Source: Gp13-AA77 sp035946575 (GTDB taxonomy: Bacteria; Acidobacteriota; Terriglobia; UBA7540). From it: DNA of 64,000 bases. The stretch is from the NCBI GenBank assembly GCA_035946575.1, contig DASYZG010000019.1, forward strand, positions 1-64,000. Reading direction: 5' to 3'. Both the position numbers and the translations under genes were made by a program. Shown piece after piece: positions 43,619-50,697 of the stretch (positions within the stretch are counted from its first letter, which is position 1; the number at the start of each line of letters is the position of its first letter). Under the pieces are notes generated by a model. It did no database searches. It saw only the letters and a program-made list of their open reading frames with translations, and was not told the DNA's origin.

Positions 43619-45445
43619 ATGTGTGGGATTGTGGCCTATACCGGCAGGCAGCAGGCCGGCGAGATCCTGATCGAAGGTTTGCGGAGGCTTGAGTATCGCG
43701 GCTACGATTCGGCGGGCGCCGCCATTCTGAATTGCGGGCCTCCCTATCTCGCGCGCGCCGTGGGCAAAGTCGCAAACCTCTCCGGGCGGCTCACGGCGGA
43801 CCGGCCTTCGGGCTTTGCCGGCATTGCGCACACGCGCTGGGCCACGCACGGCAAGCCGACCGAAGCGAATGCCCACCCGCACGCCGACTGCACCGGACGC
43901 ATCCTCCTCGTCCACAACGGCATCATTGAGAATTACCAGTCGCTGAAGAAGAAGCTGCTCGACCTCGGCCACACCTTTCGCAGCGAGACGGACACCGAGG
44001 TGCTCGTGCATCTCGTCGAGGCCGCCTATGCCGGCGACCTTGAAGCCGCGGTGCAGAAGGCGCTGCTCCAGGTGCAGGGCACCTTCGGAATCGCCGTCAT
44101 GCACGCCGACACGGCGAACCGGATCGTGGTGGCGCGCCGCGGCAGTCCCATCGTGCTGGGCATCGGCAAAGACGAATCGCTGGCCGCTTCCGACGTGGCC
44201 GCGCTCGCCCAGCATACCGATCAGGTGGTCTATCTCGAAGACAACGAAATCGCCCGGCTCGAACCGGGACGATTCCGCATCAAGACGCTGGACAATCGCG
44301 CCGTGGACCGCGAACCGACCCTGCTCGAGGGCGGCCGCGATGCCGCCGATCTCGGCGGCTTCCCGCACTACATGCTCAAGGAGATTTTCGAGCAGCCCGA
44401 GGCGGTGGAGAACGCGCTGCGTGGCCGTTTGAACCATTCCGAAGGCGTGGCCAAGCTGGGCGGTCTCGAGTCGGTGTTCGATCGCCTGCTCGAGGCGCGT
44501 CACCTGATCATCGTGAGTTGCGGCACCAGCTACTACGCCGGACTTTACGCCCGCTATGTCTTCGAAGCTTTCACCGATCTGACGGTCGAGACCGAACTGG
44601 CCTCGGAATTCCGCTATCGCAAGCTGAACATCCGGCAGAACACCGTGGTGCTGGCCATCAGCCAGAGCGGGGAAACGGCGGACACGCTGGCGGCGCTGCG
44701 CGAGGCCAAACGCAAGGGCGCGCTGGTGCTCGGCCTGGTGAACGTGGTGGGCAGCACCATCGCCCGCGAGACTCACGCCGGAGTCTACTCGCACGCCGGG
44801 CTCGAGGTCGGCGTGGCCAGCACCAAATCGTTCACGTCACAGCTCACCATCCTGGTGCTGATGGCGGTGCTCGTCGGACGCAGCCGCGATCTTTCCTACG
44901 AGCAGGGCGAGCGGGTGCTGCGCGCCCTCGAGCTTCTGCCCGACCAGATCCGCGAAGTCCTGGCGATTGCCGGGCGGATACGGGAGCTTGCGGAGAAGTA
45001 TACCGCCGCCGCGCACTTTCTTTACATCGGGCGCAAGTATCATTATCCCATCGCCCTCGAAGGCGCCCTGAAGCTTAAGGAAGTAGCCTACATTCATGCC
45101 GAGGGCTACGCGGCGGGCGAGATGAAACACGGCCCCATCGCCTTGATCAGCCCCGCCTTTCCGACCATCGCCCTCGCGCCCGAAGGCGGGTCTTATGAGA
45201 AAGTGATCGCGAATATCCAGGAAATCCGTGCGCGCGAAGGGCCGGTGATCGGCGTCACCACCGGGGGCGGCACGCGCCTGCACTCGCAGGTGGACGACAT
45301 GATCGAGGTGCCTTCCAGCCACGAGATCCTGACGCCGCTGCTGAGCGTGATCCCCCTGCAGTTGTTCGCCTATTACTGTGCCCTGCAGCGCGGTTGCGAC
45401 GTCGACAAACCTCGCAACCTCGCCAAGAGCGTCACGGTGGAGTAG
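43619..45445 (+). CDS. glmS: glutamine-fructose-6-phosphate aminotransferase (isomerizing)
   Basis: 608 residues, matching E. coli GlmS. It makes glucosamine-6-phosphate for peptidoglycan and LPS. The start is ATG 43619, so that Cys2 (MCGIVAYTG) becomes the N-terminal nucleophile; ATG 43601 would bury it. The glutaminase domain has HTRWATHGKPTEANAHPH and HNGIIENY. Two SIS domains carry SCGTSYYAGLYARY and SQSGETADTLAALREAK, then ALEGALKLKEVAYIHAEGYAAGEMKHGP. The C-terminus DKPRNLAKSVTVE is complete. No upstream glmS ribozyme was recognised. Confidence 0.96.
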   Translation: MCGIVAYTGRQQAGEILIEGLRRLEYRGYDSAGAAILNCGPPYLARAVGKVANLSGRLTADRPSGFAGIAHTRWATHGKPTEANAHPHADCTGRILLVHNGIIENYQSLKKKLLDLGHTFRSETDTEVLVHLVEAAYAGDLEAAVQKALLQVQGTFGIAVMHADTANRIVVARRGSPIVLGIGKDESLAASDVAALAQHTDQVVYLEDNEIARLEPGRFRIKTLDNRAVDREPTLLEGGRDAADLGGFPHYMLKEIFEQPEAVENALRGRLNHSEGVAKLGGLESVFDRLLEARHLIIVSCGTSYYAGLYARYVFEAFTDLTVETELASEFRYRKLNIRQNTVVLAISQSGETADTLAALREAKRKGALVLGLVNVVGSTIARETHAGVYSHAGLEVGVASTKSFTSQLTILVLMAVLVGRSRDLSYEQGERVLRALELLPDQIREVLAIAGRIRELAEKYTAAAHFLYIGRKYHYPIALEGALKLKEVAYIHAEGYAAGEMKHGPIALISPAFPTIALAPEGGSYEKVIANIQEIRAREGPVIGVTTGGGTRLHSQVDDMIEVPSSHEILTPLLSVIPLQLFAYYCALQRGCDVDKPRNLAKSVTVE

Positions 45446-45481
45446 CGGGAGCGCCGGAGCAGGGCTGCCCTTTTGCGGCAC

Positions 45482-45571
45482 CGTCGTTCCCGCGAAAGCG
45501 GGAATCTACTTGCGGGACGCACTATGTCAGCGATTTTCGTAATGGATTCCGGCTTTGGCGGAAACGACGAT
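45482..45571. repeat. imperfect inverted repeat of the CGTCGTTCCCGC type
   Basis: CGTCGTTCCCGCGAAAGCGG (from 45482) pairs imperfectly with CCGCCAAAGCCGG-containing sequence ending at 45571 (ACGACGAT). The internal CCCGCGAAAGCGGG is a tight palindrome. This resembles widespread dRS3/NLR-type intergenic repeats. Confidence 0.6.
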
Positions 45572-45609
45572 GTCCCTATTTCTATCGCCACTAACGAGGA
45601 GTAACGCCC

Positions 45610-46251
45610 ATGAAGCTGATGAACCTTGATATCACCCGCATTGCGCATGACACGTTTCGCATCGCCGGCTCCAAGGTGATCTACGTCGATCCCTTCAAGG
45701 TGGCCAAGAGCGACGAGGCGGATATTGTGCTGCTCAGCCACGAGCACTTCGATCATCTGAGTCTGGAGGACTTGAACAAGGTGATCTACCCTGGCACGGT
45801 CATCGTCGCCAGCCCGCTCTGCAAGGATGGATTGAAGGCCGTCAAGGTGAAAGATGTGCATTACCTGGACCCGGGAGGCAGGCGCACCGCCGGCCAGGTC
45901 GAAATTGATGGCCTGCCGGCCTACAACATCGACAAGGGCCCCGAGCCGGGAAAGAAGTTTCATCCGCCGGGCGAGAAGCGCCTGGGTTTCCTGATCAAGA
46001 TCGACGGCACCACCGTCTATCACGCCGGCGACACGGATTTCATCCCCGAGATGAAGTTGATCAAGTGCGACATCGCCCTGCTGCCGGTCTCGGGCACTTA
46101 CGTGATGACCGCGGAAGAGGCGGCGCAGGCTGCGGCCGCCATCAATCCGAAGATCGCCGTGCCCATGCACTACGGCGCCATCGTGGGCAGCGAGGCTGAC
46201 GCGCAGAGGTTCAAGTCACTGGTGAAGAACTGCCAGGTGGAAATCCTGTGA
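45610..46251 (+). CDS. MBL-fold metallo-hydrolase (UlaG-like)
   Basis: 213 residues after a GAGGAG site. The metallo-beta-lactamase motif is LLSHEHFDHLS; further ligands are YHAGDTDFIPEM and VPMHYGAIVG. The short form without lid domains resembles UlaG/YtkL-type hydrolases acting on phosphodiester or lactone substrates. The substrate cannot be inferred. ATG 45610 sits next to a dispersed repeat that occupies the gap after glmS. Confidence 0.83.
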   Translation: MKLMNLDITRIAHDTFRIAGSKVIYVDPFKVAKSDEADIVLLSHEHFDHLSLEDLNKVIYPGTVIVASPLCKDGLKAVKVKDVHYLDPGGRRTAGQVEIDGLPAYNIDKGPEPGKKFHPPGEKRLGFLIKIDGTTVYHAGDTDFIPEMKLIKCDIALLPVSGTYVMTAEEAAQAAAAINPKIAVPMHYGAIVGSEADAQRFKSLVKNCQVEIL

Positions 46252-46278
46252 TTGACGATTTTTCGATTGACGATTGTC

Positions 46279-46348
46279 GATTGCCGATCCGCGAGACGCG
46301 CGCAACTCTACGAACTGTCTCAGGCTGCACGCCGGAAAATCGGCAATC
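46279..46348. terminator. inverted repeat between convergent genes
   Basis: GATTGCCGAT (46279-46288) and ATCGGCAATC (46339-46348) are perfect 10-base complements. They are preceded by short tandem CGATTGACGAT-like repeats (46252-46285). It lies between the MBL and YncE genes, so it may serve as a bidirectional terminator. Confidence 0.4.
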
Positions 46349-46367
46349 CTCAGGGATCAATTATCAA

Positions 46368-47366
46368 CTACTGGGCCCACGCCAGGCCGTCGGCGCTGCT
46401 GCCGGCGTCGATCAGCTTTTCCACCTTCCAGTCGCCGATGGAAATCGCCGCCACCTGATGGCTCTTGTCGCAGGAAGCATACGCCATCTTGCCGTCGAGC
46501 CGCACGAGCACTTCTTGAGGCGAGGGTGGCACGTCGATGGTCTTCGTTACCCGCATGGTCGCGAGGTCGAGCACGGCCACGCTGTGCGCATCCGGCAGGG
46601 CCAGCAGCAGCCACTTGCCATCGGGCGTCGGGGCCGATCCATAGCCGGTACCGGGCAAATCGATCCAGCGCGCGACCTTGTTGGTGCTGGTGTCGATCAC
46701 GGCCAGACGCGGCTTTTCCGTGTCGGACGTGAACGCCCAGCGTCCGTCGGTCGAGACGGAGATGCGTTGCACGTGCTTGGCTACAGGAATGACCGCCACG
46801 GTCTTGCGGCCTACCAGATCGAGCACCGACACCGAGCCCGGTCCGACGTTGGCGGTGTAGCCGTGCCGGCCGTCGGGACTGAGGGCGAACATGTGCGATT
46901 CGGGCGCGCCCGTGGGCACCTTGCCCACGATGGTGTAGGTTTGCGGATCGATGACGGTAACGGCGCGGTCGAGTTCCGTCGTGACGTAGAGCAGCCCATC
47001 GCGCGGATTGATCATCGGGCAGTGCGGCCGGACGCCGTGTCCGAAATCGATGATGTGGACCCTGCGGCGCGACTCAAGATCGATCACGTCAAGTGTCCTG
47101 CCATCGGTCCCGGGCGCGCCGACGCCCGAGTTGCCGTAGATCGGAACAAAAGCGCGACGGCCATCCGCCGAGGCGATGACCTCGTGGCCCGTCACGCCGC
47201 TTTCCGGCACGGTCGCGATCTGGCGGCCGGCGCTCGGATCGATCAGACCCAAAGTGTGCTCGCCCTTGTTGGCCACCAGCAGCAGGGCTCCCGCCGAGGG
47301 GGCAAGCGCGGCGCGCGCCGGGATCAAAGGCGCCATCGCGAGCATGAAACTGAGAAGCGGTGTCAT
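46368..47366 (-). CDS. secreted YncE-family beta-propeller protein
   Basis: 332 residues from ATG 47366 (AAGGAGG upstream) with a signal peptide (LLSFMLAMAPLIPARAALA). Repeated 40-residue blades of the YVTN type follow: LLLVANKGEHTLGLIDPSAGRQIATV, LLYVTTELDRAVTVIDPQTYTIVGKV, GYTANVGPGSVSVLDLVGRKTVAVI. The function of this family is not known. It lies 54 bases after ccmA on the same strand and may be read with the cytochrome-maturation genes. Confidence 0.82.
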   Translation of the reverse strand: MTPLLSFMLAMAPLIPARAALAPSAGALLLVANKGEHTLGLIDPSAGRQIATVPESGVTGHEVIASADGRRAFVPIYGNSGVGAPGTDGRTLDVIDLESRRRVHIIDFGHGVRPHCPMINPRDGLLYVTTELDRAVTVIDPQTYTIVGKVPTGAPESHMFALSPDGRHGYTANVGPGSVSVLDLVGRKTVAVIPVAKHVQRISVSTDGRWAFTSDTEKPRLAVIDTSTNKVARWIDLPGTGYGSAPTPDGKWLLLALPDAHSVAVLDLATMRVTKTIDVPPSPQEVLVRLDGKMAYASCDKSHQVAAISIGDWKVEKLIDAGSSADGLAWAQ

Positions 47367-47420
47367 CGGTTCCTCCTTGGAGTGGCGGCAGCACGAAGTT
47401 TACACGATCAAGAGCGAAGG

Positions 47421-48143
47421 TCAGGAGCGAGGCGCCCGCGCCGCCGTCAGGACCTGTTCCGGCACCAGGTCCACCGGACCATCATACTGGATTCGGCCCC
47501 TTTCCAGCGCCACCAAACGCCGGGCGAGGGCAGCGCCCTGATCGTAGTTGTGGGTCGAGAACACCAGCGCTTTGCCTTCACGAGGTAGGCGTGCGAGGAG
47601 TTGTTCCAGATTGCGGGCGGAGTCCGCATCGAGTCCGGTGAAGGGCTCGTCGAGCAGCAGAAATGCCGGATCGTGCAAGAGAGCGCGCGCCAGGGTCATG
47701 CGCTGCTGCAAGCCACGCGAGAGATTGCGGACCAGTTCATCGGCGCGAGGGCGGACGGCGAACACGTCGAGCGTCCGATCGATTCTCGCTTCCAGGTCTT
47801 TGAGGGCGAACAGGCGTCCAAAGAAGCGCAGGTTCTCGCGGCCGGTAAGCTCACCGTAGAGGTAGGCTGCGTGGGAGACGAATCCAATGGCGGCTTTGGC
47901 GGCCTCGACGTTGTGATGGAGGTTCTGCCCCGCAAACAGTACTTCGCCCTCGCTTGGGCGCGAGAGCGCGGCGAGGGTCCGCAGCAGAGTGGTTTTGCCC
48001 GCACCGTTCGGACCGTACAGCAAGACGGATTCGCCCGGCTCAATGCGCACTGTGACCCCGCGCAGGGCGGGAAGGTCTCCGAAGAATTTTGAGACATTGC
48101 GCGACTCGAGCGCTGCCTCAGCGGGGATGGGGGCGGGCGGCAT
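47421..48143 (-). CDS. ccmA: ABC ATPase, heme exporter CcmA-like
   Basis: 240 residues from ATG 48143. Walker A is YGPNGAGKTTLLRTL, the signature NLSRGLQQRMTLARALL, Walker B FLLLDEPFTGLD, and H-loop VFSTHNYDQG. The LSRGxQQRxxLARALLHDP...DEPFTGLD pattern is that of CcmA, which releases holo-CcmE from CcmC. An upstream TTG at 48185 would lie in the preceding gene and is unlikely. It overlaps the 422-aa gene by 26 bases. No ccmB or ccmC is found in this window. Confidence 0.8.
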   Translation of the reverse strand: MPPAPIPAEAALESRNVSKFFGDLPALRGVTVRIEPGESVLLYGPNGAGKTTLLRTLAALSRPSEGEVLFAGQNLHHNVEAAKAAIGFVSHAAYLYGELTGRENLRFFGRLFALKDLEARIDRTLDVFAVRPRADELVRNLSRGLQQRMTLARALLHDPAFLLLDEPFTGLDADSARNLEQLLARLPREGKALVFSTHNYDQGAALARRLVALERGRIQYDGPVDLVPEQVLTAARAPRS

Positions 48144-49386
48144 AGGACTCGAGACTCGCCGGGGGATGCTTCTTGAGGAGGGCAACCAGGCGTGCCTTCA
48201 GCTCGAGGCGCTCCTTCCAGTACTTGGGCTCGGTGATCTTCTTGGCCGCGAACAGTTCGTCAAGATCGGCTATCGAGGTGAGGAGCTTCTCGACCTTGGC
48301 ATCGAGTTGCGGAGTGGCGCCCGCGGCGGCAGCCTGTACTTTCAAGCGCGGCCAGTCCCGCATTACCCGCACTCCCAGCGCCCAGAAAAGGAGCAGCAGA
48401 AAGCCGGCCAGAATCGGCAGGCCGACCTGCGAGATCGAGTTCGGCACCACCTTCACCTGATCTTGCGTGGCGCCCTCCTGACCCGCGCTGCCCTGATCCA
48501 TGCCCGGAGGCGGCCCGGACGCCGCCGTTCCGCTCAGGCGGATCGCCAGCGCCATCGTGTTGGGCGGAAATTGCGCCGCTCCGAAGACGGCGACTTCGTG
48601 AGCGCTGTCCACCCGGCTCGGCTGGAATCCCGTCGCAGACACCGAAAGGCTCGACGGATAGACGTAGAGTTCGGCCTGGTCGATGGGAAACGACGCGCCA
48701 TCGCGAACCTCCGCGCTCGACCCGGTATAAGGCCGCGAGTACTGCAGGGTCAGCATGGTGACGCCGGGCTTCAGCGCATAGTCGATTGAATACTCGCCCG
48801 GATTCGTTCCCGGGTGCGGCGTCTGCGGCAGCGACATATTCATTAGCCCGGTGACGGACACGTTCGGCTTCCCCGCGTCGGCAGGAATATGGAATTTGAA
48901 AGTGCCGCCCGACACCGTGTAGGAGCGCGGCGGATCGCTGGAGTTCTGGATGGCGTACTCTTCCTGGACTCGCAGCTCCGATCCTTCAGCGCCCATCAGC
49001 AGGCGCAGTGCCGGAATACGGATGCCGGCGGGCGAGTGGGTGGCCTCGTAGACCGTGAGCTTGACGTTGGCCTCGCCGTTCGCATTGAAGGAGGCCGGCA
49101 CGTTGTAGGACACTCCTTGATAATCCGTGGTGACCAGGTAGAACGATTTCGTATCGATATTCGCGGCGGCGAATGCGAAGTGCCCTGCGCCGTCCGAGGT
49201 CGCCGTGGCCACCTGCTCTCCGGCGCGCGGACTCACCAGCCGGACCTGCTGGCGCGCAAGCGGCTTGTCCGTGGTGCCGTTCGAGATGCTCCCCTGGACC
49301 TGAGTCTGCGCGAGGAGCAGGGAAGCGTTCAGCGTGGCGACGGCGGTTGCCAGGATGAGAAGCGATCTGGACCCGGAACGAATCAT
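48118..49386 (-). CDS. membrane protein with carboxypeptidase-regulatory-like domain, in ccm operon
   Basis: 422 residues. A signal peptide (SRSLLILATAVATLNASLLLAQ) is followed by a beta-sandwich domain (VQGSISNGTTDKPLARQQVRLV ... SDGAGHFAF) and a large exported region. A transmembrane helix lies near residues 333-355 (VGLPILAGFLLLLFWALGV). The cytoplasmic tail has a coiled segment (VEKLLTSIADLDELFAAKKIT). The tail with EPKYWKERLELKARLVALL resembles a helical hairpin seen in acidobacterial cytochrome-maturation clusters. Function unknown; position suggests an accessory role in heme or apocytochrome handling. ATG 49386 has no clear ribosome binding site. Confidence 0.68.
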   Translation of the reverse strand: MIRSGSRSLLILATAVATLNASLLLAQTQVQGSISNGTTDKPLARQQVRLVSPRAGEQVATATSDGAGHFAFAAANIDTKSFYLVTTDYQGVSYNVPASFNANGEANVKLTVYEATHSPAGIRIPALRLLMGAEGSELRVQEEYAIQNSSDPPRSYTVSGGTFKFHIPADAGKPNVSVTGLMNMSLPQTPHPGTNPGEYSIDYALKPGVTMLTLQYSRPYTGSSAEVRDGASFPIDQAELYVYPSSLSVSATGFQPSRVDSAHEVAVFGAAQFPPNTMALAIRLSGTAASGPPPGMDQGSAGQEGATQDQVKVVPNSISQVGLPILAGFLLLLFWALGVRVMRDWPRLKVQAAAAGATPQLDAKVEKLLTSIADLDELFAAKKITEPKYWKERLELKARLVALLKKHPPASLESYAARPHPR

Positions 49387-49483
49387 TGATTAATCGAACG
49401 TTGAAAGAAAGTTGAAGGTGTGACGCTACCTTGATTCGTCATCCCCTTACCGGGGCATTGACCCCGGACCCTTGGCCCCTAGC

Positions 49484-49612
49484 CTAGCAGGCTGCTGAAA
49501 AACACGGTTTGAGGAGCGTAGCGGCGAGTTTACCTCGCCATAAGTCCAACTCTCTCAATACACGCGTGGCGGCCTGAAGCCGCCGCTACACGCTTTTTCA
49601 GCAGCCTGCTAG
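49484..49612. mobile_element. MITE-like element, family A copy 2
   Basis: 129 bp with perfect 19-base terminal inverted repeats (CTAGCAGGCTGCTGAAAAA at both ends). The inner palindrome GGCGGCCTGAAGCCGCC is present, and the whole is the reverse complement of 32449-32575. Its right-hand TAG (49609-49611 on the minus strand) is the stop codon of the zinc-ribbon gene. It splits the ccm operon between that gene and the 422-aa gene. Confidence 0.82.
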
Positions 49613-50049
49613 TCCTTCGCTCCTAGCCTTGTGCCGCACTCTCCACAGAACTTCACGGGCACAGGATTCTCGAAGCCGCATTTGGGACAGGTATAATCCG
49701 GCACCGCCTGCGGCTTGCGCCCAATCCGCCGGGCTGCGACTTCGCGCTCGATGAAAGCTTCCTCCGTGCTTTGCCTCTCGACCTCACGGGACTCCGTCAT
49801 CAAGTGAGCCGCCTCGGTCGTATAAGTGTCGCGCAACGCCCGGTAATCCTGCGGCGCGATTTTGCGCGCGTTGTACTCGAACTCGAGATCCTGCATGTTG
49901 TCGTAGACCACCAGTCGGCGGCGCTTGAGATCCGTCTCCAGCGTGACATCAACGGGCAGCGTGCCCTCATCGGTGCCGGCGGCCAGTAAGGGTTTGACCA
50001 CAAAGAACGCCAGTCCCAGCGCCAGTGCGAAAGCAAGTCCAGTCAACAT
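49609..50049 (-). CDS. membrane-anchored zinc-ribbon protein in ccm operon (CcmI-like position)
   Basis: 146 residues. An N-terminal transmembrane helix (MLTGLAFALALGLAFFVVKPLL) is followed by a helical region (LKRRRLVVYDNMQDLEFEYNARKIAPQDY) and a C-terminal zinc ribbon (YTCPKCGFENPVPVKFCGECG). The N-terminal helix plus dimer-like helical segment recalls CcmI/CycH, which holds apocytochrome for CcmF/H, but the zinc ribbon replaces the TPR part. It directly follows ccmH. Its stop codon lies inside the end of a MITE-like element. Confidence 0.7.
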   Translation of the reverse strand: MLTGLAFALALGLAFFVVKPLLAAGTDEGTLPVDVTLETDLKRRRLVVYDNMQDLEFEYNARKIAPQDYRALRDTYTTEAAHLMTESREVERQSTEEAFIEREVAARRIGRKPQAVPDYTCPKCGFENPVPVKFCGECGTRLGAKD

Positions 50050-50103
50050 CTCTTGGTCCTCTTCTCGGAATTCGAACGCAAATCAGGATGCGAACCCCTG
50101 ACC

Positions 50104-50595
50104 CTATCCAAGGTTCTTCATTTCTTCCTCAACCTCGGCCAGAATCTGCGGATCGACCGGGCCTGATTCAACCGGGGCCGCCATGGCCGGCGCTTGCCGC
50201 CAGCGCCGCACCAGCAGCGCCACCAGAGTCAGACCGATAATGCCTCCTGCGATGGGCAGAATCCAGACCATCAGGTTAAATCCGCTCGGCGGAGGCGTCG
50301 CCAGCACCTGGGTGCCGTAGCGCAATACGAAGTCCTGGAGAATGGCGGCGCTGTCCTTGCCGGAAGCTACTTCCTTCTCCGCCATCGCCTGCATTTCCGC
50401 CTTGGAGCCGCAGCCCTCGTGATTGCAAGCGCTCACGGTTTGCTGGCAGCCGCATTGGCAGGTGAGGCTGCCTTCAATGGCGGCCGCCGTAGGTCTGGAG
50501 GCGGATGCCGCGGCGCGCGCAGGGATCCCTGTCACGAGCAATGCGGCAACTATCGCCATCGCAGAAAGAAGTCTCGGATAGTTCGTTCTCTTCAT
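50104..50595 (-). CDS. ccmH: cytochrome c-type biogenesis protein CcmH
   Basis: 163 residues with a signal peptide (LLSAMAIVAALLVTGIPARA). The redox region reads LTCQCGCQQTVSACNHEGC: instead of the standard LRCxxC it has cysteines at 46, 48, 50, 57 and 62. Then AEMQAMAEKEVASGKDSAAILQDFVLRYGTQVLATPP is the conserved CcmH core, followed by a transmembrane helix (MVWILPIAGGIIGLTLVAL). It reduces apocytochrome CXXCH disulfides for heme attachment. The start ATG 50595 overlaps a possible 24-codon ORF (ATGA). Confidence 0.86.
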   Translation of the reverse strand: MKRTNYPRLLSAMAIVAALLVTGIPARAAASASRPTAAAIEGSLTCQCGCQQTVSACNHEGCGSKAEMQAMAEKEVASGKDSAAILQDFVLRYGTQVLATPPPSGFNLMVWILPIAGGIIGLTLVALLVRRWRQAPAMAAPVESGPVDPQILAEVEEEMKNLG

Positions 50596-50666
50596 GATTT
50601 CTTCTGGCCCTGAAATTGGTCGAGCTTCACCTGATCTTGCGCCTTGAACTCGAACGCGCGTTCCAT
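50592..50666 (-). CDS. possible 24-codon ORF between ccmF and ccmH
   Basis: MERAFEFKAQDQVKLDQFQG... from ATG 50666 (CGAGG upstream). Its TGA overlaps the ccmH ATG, as in translationally coupled genes, and it lies 32 bases after ccmF. The peptide is charged and not membrane-spanning. It may be a real small protein or only a leader for ccmH. Confidence 0.3.
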   Translation of the reverse strand: MERAFEFKAQDQVKLDQFQGQKKS

Positions 50667-50697
50667 TTCCTCGTGAGTCAGCGGGCGCTCCTCGACC

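Noticed and set aside
43409..44794. 461-codon frame opposite glmS
   Set aside because: Antisense shadow of glmS with no domain features.
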